Translations under genes and position numbers: made by a program | The notes under the pieces: model-generated | Seen by the model: only the letters and a program-made list of their open reading frames with translations | What the model was told of the DNA's origin: nothing | The model's database searches: none | Assembly (NCBI RefSeq): GCF_001680005.1 | Contig: NC_033558.1 | Span: 1,083,334 to 1,147,333, forward strand | DNA: 64,000 bases | Origin: Plasmodium coatneyi | Lineage: Eukaryota; Apicomplexa; Aconoidasida; Haemosporida; Plasmodiidae | Direction of reading: 5' to 3' | Shown: positions 35,752 to 46,789 of the stretch, in pieces | Layout of the letters: every line of letters starts with the position of its first letter | How positions within the stretch are numbered: the first letter of the stretch is position 1

Positions 35752-36330
35752 AGGTTGTCAGTCAGATTGGTCCAAAAAATTACGACAGGGCGCTTTTCAA
35801 CATGCTTTCTATTTTTGTCAAGTCCCCTTTTTCATGCTCACTACTCATCCTGCATATTTGCTAATTCACACTTGGCTGCTCTGGAAAATGGTCCATTCGT
35901 TAGTTCTGACCCGTCAGCATTTTCCCCTTGTTTGTACGGCACGAAAAATGGGTTATTTTGTGTGGTTCCTATTGTAACACGTTGGGAGAAAGCGCAGGGG
36001 AGAAACGAAAAAAAAGGAGGAGGAGCGATAAAACTGACAACAAAAGGAGAATAGGTAAATGAGAAAGAAGCATTACTGCCGTACTTTGGAGTAAAAGTAA
36101 AATTCGTCGGTTATGGGACGAGTGTCATGGTGAGGTGACATGGCGCCCTCAACGTAAACGTCCAATGATGAGGTTCCCTGGAAATACAGAACTGTCGCAT
36201 TCTCTGCGTGCTCACTTTTGTATTTTCTGCCTTTTCTGCCTTTTCTGACTTTTCATCAAGTTTCTCGGGGGGGAAAAGGCAAATTTTGTTATCCCCCATG
36301 CTAAGTGCACAATTAAAATAATGCGGCACA
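35752..36330. other. Intergenic, likely promoter and 5' exon region of CWC25
   Basis: About 580 bp. A minus-strand reading MSSEHEKGDLTKIESMLK near 35800-35870 looks coding-like and could be a 5' exon of the CWC25 gene, but its donor phase does not fit the open frame downstream. No other gene is seen. Confidence 0.3.
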
Positions 36331-36495
36331 ATGGCAAATGCAAAATGGGAATACAAAAACGCAGAGGTAGAAGTTATGATTGACAGGAAAAAATACACAT
36401 GGGGCGTAAAGAAGGCATTTAAAAAATTTTGTAGGAACAACTTAGCCATTACGCCGCAATTTTTTTTCACTGGAGGGACGAAAAAAAGCAGTTAA
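36331..36495 (+). CDS. Hypothetical 54-residue protein
   Basis: A small ORF, ATG at 36331, TAA at 36493-36495. It reads MANAKWEYKNAEVEVMIDR, then RKKYTWGVKKAFKKFCRNN and a short C-terminus. The Lys/Asn/Glu-rich mix with AT-rich third positions is typical of Plasmodium coding sequence, while the longer ORF on the opposite strand is the F/L/S/H-rich pattern expected of an antisense shadow. No family is recognised. It lies between CWC25 (-) and the RCC1 gene (+). An upstream ATG at 36321 in another frame would give only a short peptide. Confidence 0.35.
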   Translation: MANAKWEYKNAEVEVMIDRKKYTWGVKKAFKKFCRNNLAITPQFFFTGGTKKSS

Positions 36496-36886
36496 GGTAG
36501 CCTTTTTCCACGGTAATTTCCTATGTGCACGCACGGTTTTAATGTACAAGGCTGATGCAAGTTTTTGCGGGAAGATGAAGTATGACGAGTATATATTAAT
36601 TTCTCGAATGATTCTTTCTGTGGGTAATTTTTCCCCCAATTGGCCCAAGCCGAGGACATCTATAACGTGCCTCCTTTAATCGGCTTTCCACATGCTTCCC
36701 GTGTAATTTGTACATTCTGTGGAAAGCTAACCCTTTTGGAAATGCGAAAGGGGAAAAGAAAGCAACATGAAATAGGAATAAAAAGGAGAACCCCCACTTG
36801 GAAGAATGATTGAAGATGCTTAAAAAGGACATTGAATTGTAAAATCAATCACCCACATTGTATCCCTCCACCACTGTCGCAACAAA

Positions 36887-38644
36887 ATGACACTCCCTTT
36901 ATCAAGATACTTTGCAGTTGCATTGAGCAGTTACTACTGTATAAATAGAAAAAAGAGTGTCTGTTATTGCGAAAATGGGAAGATAGAAGAAAGAGTGTTC
37001 CTTTTTGGCGATAGACGATCGTTGATGAAAGGAACAAAGCAAAATGGAGAGGTACCTTTTTTTTCGAAAAATAACATTAAGGTAAAAAAAATAACCTTTG
37101 GTAATGGCATAGGTAGCTGTATAACCGAGAATGATGACATTTACATATGGGGATCATATGAAGGTGATGAACACGAGGGACTGGTCTATACAACCCCAGT
37201 GAAACTTAACAAAGACGAAGGAATTACCGACATACAATTTTCGAATAATGATATATACCTTATGAGCAAAAAAGGAGAATTAAAAATTGTTCGAAGTTAT
37301 AAAAACTGTTTAAAAAGAAACGAATTCATAGTTGAAGATTTTTACAAATGTAAGAATAGTTTTTTTTTTCAGAACGAACGAATAATCAAGTTAAGTGTGA
37401 ATAAATATCACCTAGCTTTTGTTACAAATAAGGGAAATGTGTATTGCTCAGGCAATAATTTGTATGGACAGTGTGCAAAGGAACCATCGTTTAGGAATAA
37501 CTTTAATATAAATTACAATTTCGAATTTGCCAACAGATTAAGTGGTACGCTACATATGTTTAGTAAAAACAACATTGGGGGGGTTGTTCAAAATGGGGGA
37601 GAAGACCCAAATGAACATACCCAAACGGGGAGTACTTCCAATGAGTACTCCTTCACGGTTCAGGATGAAGGAACTGCGGTTCCGTCCAAAAGTGCCGATT
37701 CGCATGATGGAATTATTTCCAGCCCATCGGATGGTAAGATTGAGGGAGGGGATACACCTCCATGTGGTACCAACGATGTGGACCAAACTCTCAGACAGTT
37801 TAACGATAGTAGTACTTCTTTAACGTACACCAATTTGCGTGGCGAAAGGACGGAAGAATACGAAGATGAGGAACGCCTGAACCATTTAATCACGAGTGAT
37901 GAAAGCTACAAATGCGATAAAAATAATTATGTACATATTAATAAAGTACCATTTGAGGGGAAAACAAAAATTGTTGATGTGTCCTGTGGACTAAACCATA
38001 CATTATGTCTGGACGAGGAGAATAATATTTACAGTTTTGGAGACGATAGTAAAATCCAACTAGGGTTGGGGGAAAGCAGAACAAATAAGAATTCCCTGTC
38101 AGGAACCAGCTGGAAAGATCAGTTAAAACTTGGCTATTCCACTGTAACAAAAAATTTGGCAAATTATTCCTTTTATGATAGGCATATTCAAAGTATTCCA
38201 CAGAAGGTACTAAAAAAAATGAATGACAACGAAATGGTTGATGAGATTTACAAAATTAATGCAGGGTCGAATTTCTCCATGATACATTCAAATGATAAAT
38301 TTGGAAAGCAATTGTTCTGTTTTGGTGATAATATGTATTTTCAGTGTGGACGACATATGGGCAAACATCAGCAGACATTATCTACTGTAAAGTTGCCTAA
38401 CAACAGAATAAAAGATTTTTCCTGTGGTGATAAACATTGTTTGTTAATTCTGAATGATAAGCTTTACGGCTGGGGGTACAACAACAAGCATCAAATAACT
38501 CCATATAAAAATAAAGGAATAATTAACTATCCGGTACATGTATTGTCCGAAAAGTATTATCCTGACAATTTTAACATTAAGTATGTGAATGCCAGCTACA
38601 ACAATTCGGCTGTTGTCATTACACAGGGTATAAAAGCGGGGTAG
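36887..38644 (+). CDS. RCC1-repeat protein (regulator of chromosome condensation-like), 585 residues
   Basis: A single-exon protein with several RCC1 beta-propeller blades. Blade signatures include IYIWGSYEGDEHEGLV near 85-100, GNVYCSGNNLYGQCAKE near 185-200, NIYSFGDDSKIQLGLGE near 380, LFCFGDNMYFQCGR near 480 and LYGWGYNNKHQITPY near 530. They are paired with core motifs such as DVSCGLNHTLCLDEENN and DFSCGDKHCLLILND. A ~130-residue Gly/Ser/Asp-rich insert (about 225-350) breaks the propeller. The N-terminus (PLSRYFAVALSSYYCINRKK) is a hydrophobic-basic stretch that could be an organelle signal. RCC1 itself is a Ran exchange factor, but many RCC1-repeat proteins are not, so the activity cannot be read from the repeats. 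Confidence 0.85.
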   Translation: MTLPLSRYFAVALSSYYCINRKKSVCYCENGKIEERVFLFGDRRSLMKGTKQNGEVPFFSKNNIKVKKITFGNGIGSCITENDDIYIWGSYEGDEHEGLVYTTPVKLNKDEGITDIQFSNNDIYLMSKKGELKIVRSYKNCLKRNEFIVEDFYKCKNSFFFQNERIIKLSVNKYHLAFVTNKGNVYCSGNNLYGQCAKEPSFRNNFNINYNFEFANRLSGTLHMFSKNNIGGVVQNGGEDPNEHTQTGSTSNEYSFTVQDEGTAVPSKSADSHDGIISSPSDGKIEGGDTPPCGTNDVDQTLRQFNDSSTSLTYTNLRGERTEEYEDEERLNHLITSDESYKCDKNNYVHINKVPFEGKTKIVDVSCGLNHTLCLDEENNIYSFGDDSKIQLGLGESRTNKNSLSGTSWKDQLKLGYSTVTKNLANYSFYDRHIQSIPQKVLKKMNDNEMVDEIYKINAGSNFSMIHSNDKFGKQLFCFGDNMYFQCGRHMGKHQQTLSTVKLPNNRIKDFSCGDKHCLLILNDKLYGWGYNNKHQITPYKNKGIINYPVHVLSEKYYPDNFNIKYVNASYNNSAVVITQGIKAG

Positions 38645-39227
38645 GGGTGGGAACACAAGTACATATATGACGCATGGCAACGTGTGCGCGCCTTTTTAAT
38701 TTTGCCACTGTGTCGGTTTCTTTTTTAATGCGTTTTGTTTTTATTGTTCATACGATGTTTTCACGTGATTGGATCCCATTTGGGGGGTCATTTTAATGTG
38801 GAAAGAATTTGTTAACCATTTCGCGTCACGTATTCACGTAACTGGGGGAGGCATGCTGGAGGATTCGTTTTTTTATACATTAAGGAAAAAAAAAGAGAAA
38901 ACTTAAAATGTTTTTAAATTTACATTTCCGCGCTCAACGCATAATTGTAGCATGAATAAAAGTGCTTCCCTGTAGGTTTGAAGTTTTTATGAGCAATAAA
39001 AAAGGAGTGCGTGCTTGCATTACGGAAATAAATTTATTTGGCGGTAAACATACCTCAATTGTTGGGATTCCATGGAATGGGAAAAATATGCCCGCAATTG
39101 CCTAACCATATGGAAATTATTGTTATGCGCACTTATTAATTTTTGTATAAACATTTAAACAGGAACACTATTACTAATTATTAGATTTTTTCACTCATGT
39201 GAGGAAAAAAAATTTTTTGAAGAAGCT
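38645..39227. other. 3' flank of the RCC1 gene, 580 bp, no gene
   Basis: AT-rich sequence with T- and A-tracts. No open frame with coding character was found. It probably contains the polyadenylation region of the RCC1 gene. Confidence 0.5.
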
Positions 39228-39301
39228 CGGTACCGGCTGGGATCGAACCAGCGACCTTGCGGTTAACAGCCGCACGCTCTAACCAACTGAGCTACGGAAC
39301 C
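39228..39301 (-). tRNA. trnN: tRNA-Asn (anticodon GTT)
   Basis: On the minus strand the 74-nt sequence folds as a cloverleaf. The acceptor arm is GGTTCCG with CGGTACC (positions 4 and 69 are a U-U mismatch). The D arm is GCTCAGTTGGTTAGAGC. The anticodon stem is TGCGG/CCGCA around CTGTTAA with anticodon GTT, which reads Asn codons. The T arm is GCTGGTTCGATCCCAGC. The discriminator base is G, and there is no intron and no encoded CCA. A/B internal boxes are present (GTAGCTCAGTTGG and GGTTCGATCC), so it should be transcribed by RNA polymerase III. It is the last conserved gene before the AT-rich subtelomere. Confidence 0.95.
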
Positions 39302-40137
39302 TTAACATGAGTAGTAAAACATGTAACCCATTTTATAATTTAAGAGTGAATACTTTCAAAATGAGTATCTGCTGAATAACGCAATAATGTTTATATAGTG
39401 ATGCATTCGACTTAAAATGGGGGCTTGCAAGAATACTGAGACGGCCCATCTTTGCAAATTTTTAAAATGTTCAATTTGTATATTTGATCATGTGACAAGA
39501 GGGGCGCGTAATTAGAAGAGCTAAAGGTATTACAGAAAAAAAAAAAAAAAAATATATATATAAAGAAAATAGAACAATCACATTGTAACTATATGTATAT
39601 ATATATGGAAAAAATAATGGCACTTTTTTCCCCTTGCAAAAATCGCGAGAACAATGCTTGAGACACTTTTCGCGTCAAGCAGCGAAATGTTTAAAAATCT
39701 TCTTCGTCTCTTGAATTGACGAATTTTAAAAGCATTCCGCCCACACTGAACGAAAGGAAAAATAAACAGAACGCAGAAAACACATTTTAGGAAAAATTTT
39801 TATCATTTATGTAGATCGAATTATTACTTTAAAAATATACAACCTCCAGGTAAGCAATTCTAAATTTTCTGCAACCATTTTGTAATGCAATTGGATGCGA
39901 TGGATTTTCATATTTAAAGTTTCAGTGGAATATGTATTCGTACACAAATATTAGTGTTACAAATTATTTTGAACAGTCGCTATATGGGGGAAAAAAAAAT
40001 ATGGTATATAAACAAATAATATTGATAATATGTATACACAAAAAAAACGGAGCTGTCTTTTTGGAATTTTTTTTTTTTTTTTAAAAACATTCATTCAGGT
40101 TTATCATTCGAATGTTATTCTTTTTTTTAGGGACACA
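39302..40137. other. Start of AT-rich subtelomere, no gene
   Basis: About 830 bp of AT-rich sequence with an A18 plus TA run at 39536-39561 and a T-tract at 40069. No coding feature is seen. Base composition drops to more AT than the core intergenic DNA, marking the change of territory. Confidence 0.5.
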
Positions 40138-40425
40138 TCATTTTTCATAGCTTTTATTTTTGATCCATTCGGTCAATAAATTGTTCCATTTATCCTTATT
40201 TTTCTCGATGATTTCGTTAGATAACTTCATTGTGTCTATTAATTTTGTGAATGTTGCATTGTTGTTACATTTTCCTTTTATATTAGTAAATAAATCCATG
40301 TGGTCTAAATGGTCGGTATCCATTAGTTTACTAAGGAGTTTTTATTACCAGGATATATACTAAATCTTCTGCTAACTTTGTTTATATAATTATCTGAATA
40401 TTCATAAGGCGCTAATCACGTAACT
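40138..40425 (-). pseudogene. Fragment of a broken exported-type gene
   Basis: Two frames together read like the C-terminal half of a small Plasmodium exported protein. Upstream is APYEYSDNYINKVSRRF; after a one-base loss in an A-run (near 40340) it continues MDTDHLDHMDLFTNIK and ends WIKNKSYEK-stop at 40138. Farther upstream the frame hits a stop and no signal exon is found. The Lys/Asn/Trp-bearing end (KDKWNNLLTEW) recalls Plasmodium exported-protein families, but I cannot name one. The downstream 61 codons alone could be called a small ORF. Confidence 0.4.
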
Positions 40426-40429
40426 TCTT

Positions 40430-41822
40430 TATACTGGTACACACTTGAAAATGAAAATAGTTATTGTAAAAGTGAAAAGTTGCTTGCGAAAAGTTCACGC
40501 ATGACATAAATGAGGCTACTATGTCTGTAATTAAATAAGAGATAGGGGGAAATAGCACCAAGTGGATTAGAGAAAGGAGGAGATAGTTGTGCCCGTTAGG
40601 TATATATTTTTATGGAAACATTCGAATGTGTAGATGCACTATATTCGGCGCAAATCAAGAAAGGGTATTATAAAATTGCGATGTTCACAACTATATATGT
40701 TATTAACACTGTTAATGTTAAGGCTGTCTTCTGCTGTTCCCTATGCGTGAAATGGTTAATGCACACGAAGGGGGAAAACTTAAAAATGCATAACATTTAA
40801 TATCCTACCGGCTTGCATAAAAATAACAAATATTGTGACTTTCGCATTCGCTATTTTCATGATTATTTGTTACGTTTTTCTCCAGCACCCTAGCATTGGG
40901 TTATCTTCTAACTCGTCTGTCGACAGGTGCTTGGGGGACATCAATTCGTGAGGTACATTTTGGTTGTGTCCATATTTGAAAGGTTTACGGGAGTTACATA
41001 AATGAGGAAAAGAAAAAAAAGGGGTAGTAATTAATACAAACGTATATATATATATATCGGCACCTATACTGGAGTGTGCAAAATTAATAAACCAGACATG
41101 TTACATATGCATAAGAAAAAAGAAACGCATAAACTTGTTTGTAACATGTGCCGCACTGCTACAGGGCTTGACATAAACAAATTATAAGAGCAAATGAAAT
41201 AATTTTTATCAAAAGGAGAGACTTAATTTTTTCTTTCATATGAAAATTAGTTCCATAATCTATTGGTTAATATAGAAAAGTGGTGACTTATATGTTTGTA
41301 GCGTCATGGGGGATGTTAGTATCGCTAGACGCTATGCTTAAACTGCTAACGAATTTTTATTATGTATATACTTTTTTTGTTACATCTTAAAAGTGTACTA
41401 AAGTGTACATATAGAAATCATTGTTATGATATTTAAGAATCAAAAAAAAAAAAAAAAAAAACAATTATATTTATACTTTTATATATATTTCATGTATATA
41501 ACTTTATTAAAAGTGTACAATAAAATGTGGTGAAACAAAAAATTCAGTAATCATATAAAGAAAATATTTAATTAATAAATATATAACAATGTTTCCATAT
41601 GATAACAGAGTCATATGGTTAATGATTTATGCGGATACTTTTTTAGGGTATAATATTTTTGCAAGAAATTATTTACTAAAAAAACCTCTATTAATTTTAT
41701 TATTTTACTGAGGACATATTTATATTATTACTACAAAAAAAAAAAAAAAAAAGGTATATATATAATATTATATATTGTTATCTAATTACCTTTTAATAAT
41801 GTGTGCTACGAAGCATGAAATA
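40430..41822. other. AT-rich spacer, 1.4 kb, no gene
   Basis: Long A/T tracts (A20 at 41442-41461, A18 at 41735-41752) and TA runs. The short ORF 40612-40800 (+) has no supporting feature. The right part is the 3' flank of the next gene. Confidence 0.5.
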
Positions 41823-42824
41823 TTAAATTACAAACAATGCCAATGCCGCAACACCCATGCTAATAAAAACATTTCGTGCTGCCAAATGTAGAAAGAAAAG
41901 GATTATTAATATATTAATTTGTGTAAATAAAAGAATGTAATCATGAACTGATTCACTATTCCACTTCAAATTGTTAATATATGCAATAAATTTATTCATA
42001 ATTTCCAAATATTTCCGTTTAAACGTACTCATTCCTTCTTCATAGATTCCATCAAGTGCCGTTAGCTCTTTGTCGTCCATGTCTATATCCAAGTCAACAT
42101 ATTCCTCAAGATAATCTGCTTCTTCAATGGGTTCTGCTTCAATCAAAATTTCGAATTCTTCATATTCATCCTCGTCCTCGAGATTACTGTCTACTTCGTC
42201 ATATCCATATGATCTTTCGGGTTCTGAAGGATATTGTGGCACATGTTCTTTTCCATTAGATGCATAAGTTCCTGCAAGTGGTAATTCTGGATTTTTTATT
42301 TTAATAATTTTGTCTTTGGTGTTAAGTTCTGGGTAATAATTTAAGAACACATTATAATAGGATATCAATTCTCGTAAGCGTTCTTCTCTTTCGTCATCTT
42401 CCATATCCTCTAAGGAATCTAGACTTGAGTAACTTCCGCTCTCATAGCCATTATACTCGGTTAGAACTCTAAACTTTTTAACACTGAAAATGCTTCGCTC
42501 ACAGTTTTTTTCATCACATGACTTAATACATAAACTCTATAAAATTAGAAAACATTGACAATGAATAAAAATATGCATCACCAAGTTATAGTACAATAAT
42601 GCTAGTCCATACATACAGGGGAAGGCATAAAATCTGAGTAAACTATTTTAACATTTTTTACATAATCATTTTAATATTACATCATTAGAATTTGAAGAAT
42701 TCCAGAAGAAGAAGCTAAATATTAGCACTTTAGCATAAGAAGGCAACATATTTGTTCTGCCTATTTGTGGGAATTTCTTAATAATCCCCGTGCTTATGAT
42801 GGGTAAATTGTTTTTAAGAAGCAT
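41823..42824 (-). CDS. Plasmodium exported protein (PEXEL), 2 exons, 285 residues
   Basis: Exon 1 is 42824-42681 (48 codons) and exon 2 is 42536-41823, phase 0 at the GTAATA donor and TTTTATAG acceptor. Exon 1 ends in a recessed hydrophobic core (YAKVLIFSFFFWNSSN) that acts as the entry signal. Exon 2 has an RVLTE motif at residues 71-75, a canonical RxLxE export element cut by plasmepsin V and used for delivery to the red cell. The middle is acidic (runs of Asp/Glu). The C-terminus ends in two hydrophobic segments (LFTQINILIILFFLHLA and VFISMGVAALALFVI), so the protein is probably membrane-anchored in the host cell. I cannot assign it to PHIST or another named family. Confidence 0.75.
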
Positions 42825-43229
42825 TCTTATATTCTTTCTTACATATATACAAAAGTGTACAGTAATATATATAATTTCATGTTTTTCTCATTGGCACCTA
42901 TTTCCTAAGTTATCAACAAAATGGTACAAATAAAAATTAACTTGAAAATTTTGAAACATAATTAAAAGCAGAAACTTACGAAGAATGATGAACAGAGAGG
43001 ATTAGGGAAGCACATATTAGTTACGAAATATTAAACCTAAGGAAGTTATAAAATTATTCCTCCTTAATATAAGGAAGAACATAATTACTGAATTATTCTT
43101 CACGTAAGAGTGTTATAAATTAAATTATTTTAAGAAAAAGAAAGAATACGAAAAAAAATAAAATAAAACGTGGGTTAATATAAATATGGTCGCATTAATT
43201 ATTCTTTTTATTGGGCATATGTACTGTAC

Positions 43230-43269
<40 letters not shown>

Positions 43270-46200
43270 GAAAATATATTTTGCCGGCGCCCAATATAGA
43301 AACACGGACGACCCCGCTGTGAATTTACATACACCAGTTTCGTGAAATATATATATATAAATTATATTTATTATGTTGTATGATTATTTTATGATAAAAA
43401 TATTATACAGGGACAATTTTTTTTTTACGCATGATAAATCCTATGAATTAGAATTTACATCTGTATTACATATGTGTTTTAGAGCGTCTTTCCTAACATT
43501 ATATAATTAAAAGTGGCAGTGTATATGGTAAGTCATTTTTGTTTTTTAATTCATATACCAAAAATATTTTTGACAGCAACCTAAAAGGTCAAAGAAAAAA
43601 GAAGAGGGTTTTTTTTTATAAAGAGTTTAATAAATTGGATATGAATTTATCGCTATGGTCCAATTTCTGTTACGCTGTGTTGATGATAATTTATAAGCAA
43701 TAGGAAATATATAATCATATATGGTAATGAACATTGTACCATCTTTAATAGTGTACAATTTTTCACCCTTAATTTTTTGCTTATATAAGGTGGATGAAAT
43801 TTTTGTATTGTTGAGGAAATATTTTTGAAGAAAGGGAAAAAATATATAACCGAAAGATGAAAAAAGAATATATAAAAAAAGAAAAAAGGGGGGAAAAAAG
43901 TACACAGGTATTATAGCAATTCTCCTTAGATATAACGAATGTAGCTACCCTAATGTCTTAGTGAGCATTCTGCAGATACGTGGTGCAATATGTGTAATAG
44001 GAACTGTACATATTAAAACAGTGCTCTAATAAGGAAATTCGTCCATTGTGTAACTTACGGGGTAATGTGAAAAGTTTTAAAGTTGCTGCAGGTAACATTG
44101 CAAATGGTAGTTCATACCTTATATTGGAATGCAAATACATGTCAGGCGAACATTGTATTCAATAAAATTGGTACATATGTGTGAATCCTGTTTTATGCTT
44201 TTAATATAGATGCACACATTTGTTCGGAACAGGAGCCTAATAAATTATTTAGTTGATATCGTGTAATAAAGTGCACGTGTTTATGCTAGTGAGGAGCATC
44301 TATTCTATGAAAGCGCACAGGTCTATATCCAACGTGTTACTTATAGTGCTTATAAATAATTGGAACAGCGAGGATGGCAGTACTTTTGAATATCATGGAA
44401 GGGTGCACAGGAAAAGGGGCGGAATATACCTTTCAGAGTATTTTACTTTATCCTTCAATTGTTATAATGGGCGCCGCGTATATTTGAGGATAGTCATATT
44501 TCGGTTCAAGGTGCACACTGCGCATGCGTTGATATTATTATATACCGTTAAAAATATTAACTGCGTAGGTACTTTAACAAATTAAAACAATTACAGTGGG
44601 ATGCGAATAAATGGTTAAGGGCATATTATATATAAAATAATAGAATAATTTTTTAATTTGTAAAATGTAATGAACGTCAAATTTAAAATAAGCGCAAAGG
44701 AAGTGAAGTGTGGAAATGAACATTTTATTCGCATAAATTGAACTACTCTTCAAGGAATGTCAAGTAACATGTGTTTGTAGCACTGGAGAAATATATTTAG
44801 CAGGAGTACTAATTCTTATGAATTGTATAGTTTCATTGACGAAATAATAACACATCGGAAAATGGGTCAGCCCTGTGTGACGGAGAAATTATTTGTTGCT
44901 CACTCCCTTCTAAATCCTATAGCGGAAACACTATTATTCAGAGGAAAAAACGTCGAATGCGCCCCCCAAAAAAGGGGGGGTCATCTATAGTTTGTGTAGA
45001 TTTTTTTTATTCCCTGTTGCTTCAAAATAATAATGACTCACAGGATGCTATACGAATAAATATATATTGTTGATCAGTTCCTTATTTAATTTTATCCTCA
45101 AATTACCAGAAAATTAGGAAAAGGGGACGAATGATAGCATCTCCTATTGAGACATTTACTACTTTTAGGGAAAATATATTTTAATGTACCTAACAGAGTA
45201 CAGCGCTACCAACATGTTATACGACTATGGAGATAATTCTTATGGGACAATTGTTTTTACAATTAGGTATTCATTATGAATAAATGATCCGAGTATGCAA
45301 TGGAACATGCACTAGGGTAGTAGCGCCGGGACATTAGTACCATTTCCTATATTTAATGGGGAAACAGCAAAATTAAATAATGAACTGAGGGAGCAATTTA
45401 TTCTTCCTTCGGCTCACAAATTTATAATATGAATAAATTGTGGAAATAAAATAGGATGGAAGGAGGCATGGAAGGGGAGGGGAAGGAAAAATGAAGAATA
45501 CATTTTTTTACAGATAAGTATAATGGGAAAGTATGAAGCGTAGAGGCATATCTGCATCCAAGGGGAAAGACACAATGTATACTTGACCTGAATAATTTAC
45601 CACAACTTTGTTTTCTTATATTTTGAAATGGGGGAATTCGTGTGAATGTATGAACACGAATTATGTTTGTGTAACATACTGCTATAGGAATTATTCAGTG
45701 GTATGTTCTTTTTATTCGCACAATATAGCACAATTCTACTAATGCGGAGAATGACACGTTTCCATATGACCCAGAAGTGCGGAGCCGAATTAATATTCAA
45801 GTGAGCGCGCTCCCAATGAGGTCGCGCCCATGATATGGCGTAACATTTAGAACAACCTCCTTAACTGAAGGAAGGATACAATTTTAGAAGGAAAGAATCG
45901 TAAGCATATGCAGTATGAGAAAAAGCAAAACAAAGGGCACCTACTACCTGCTTTAATTCCGTATGTTTTCCATTTTAGCGACCTCATAGAAAAAATATTT
46001 GGAAGAAGTATTCATTGAAAAATTAAATTTAATATCTTCTACGTTAAATATTTTTACATTAATATTTGCTTCATGTTGAACTACTTCGGGGGGTTGGTTG
46101 CATGATGAGAATTTTTTGATATTTAAATAAACCTATCGTTTCGCATAGAAAAACATATCTAGTGCACCTTAAAACCCTAAAATTCTGGAACACTGAACCC

Positions 46201-46789
46201 TAAAACCTAACACCTAAAACATCAAGCATAGACCAAAAAAATGAAGTTATTCTACTTTTTTTTAAATTTGATTTTATTTTTATTCTTTCTAATCCCCATT
46301 AGTTAATTGAAAATTGGCAGTATAACTTATTAAATTTTTTTTTATAATAAAAATTTAAATGTAAATTAAAAAAATTAATCGAAATGAAGTGGAAAATTAG
46401 AATATTATATTTTTAATGTTCTTTTATTTAAAGATTAGAGATTTTTTCAAATATTTTTAGTCATCTTAAAGGAGTAAATTTTTACATGTTTGTTTTAATT
46501 TATATTTATCTTTTACAATAAAATGTCTTTTTATGTTTTAATGAACCACTCTTGGGAATTGTACTATTTTGTAAAAAAAAAATAATTAGTACCACCAAAG
46601 CATGATTAAATAAGCGTATATATAATATATGTATATTTGCCCCATCATATTTAATATTCCTTTTCTTTTGTGGAAGATGTAATTTTAATATAAGTAGAAT
46701 ATATATTTTTCCTTTACATATTACGAAGAATATTATACTCAGAAAAAGAAAATGAAACCGTCCGCTAGATAGATCTTTATATATAGAGA
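42825..46789. other. Gene-poor subtelomeric stretch, 4 kb
   Basis: Very AT-rich with A/T homopolymers (A36 near 43231-43266). ORFs such as 43627-43905 (-), 44253-44585 (+) and 45597-45800 (-) lack signal exons, repeats or motifs and I do not call them. 46165-46225 carries C-rich telomere-like units (accctaaaa, gaaccctaaaacctaacacc). I see nothing else. Confidence 0.5.
46165..46225. repeat. Interstitial telomere-like repeat (CCCTAAA type)
   Basis: Degraded units aaaaccctaaaa, tgaaccctaaaacctaacacctaaaa. They are in the opposite orientation to the terminal array, about 17 kb from the chromosome end. Such internal telomere-like units are known near variant genes in this clade. Confidence 0.6.

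Noticed and set aside
36111..36470. 119-residue minus-strand ORF rich in F, L, S and H
   Set aside because: Its composition is that of an antisense shadow of the Lys/Asn/Glu-rich 54-codon ORF on plus.
44253..44585. 110-codon plus ORF
   Set aside because: It lacks an ATG at its start, a signal exon and any repeat or motif, and the surrounding DNA is degraded AT-rich spacer.
46241..46305. Short hydrophobic peptide start MKLFYFFLNLILFLFF
   Set aside because: It is a T-rich tract that hits a stop, with no second exon of an exported protein nearby.
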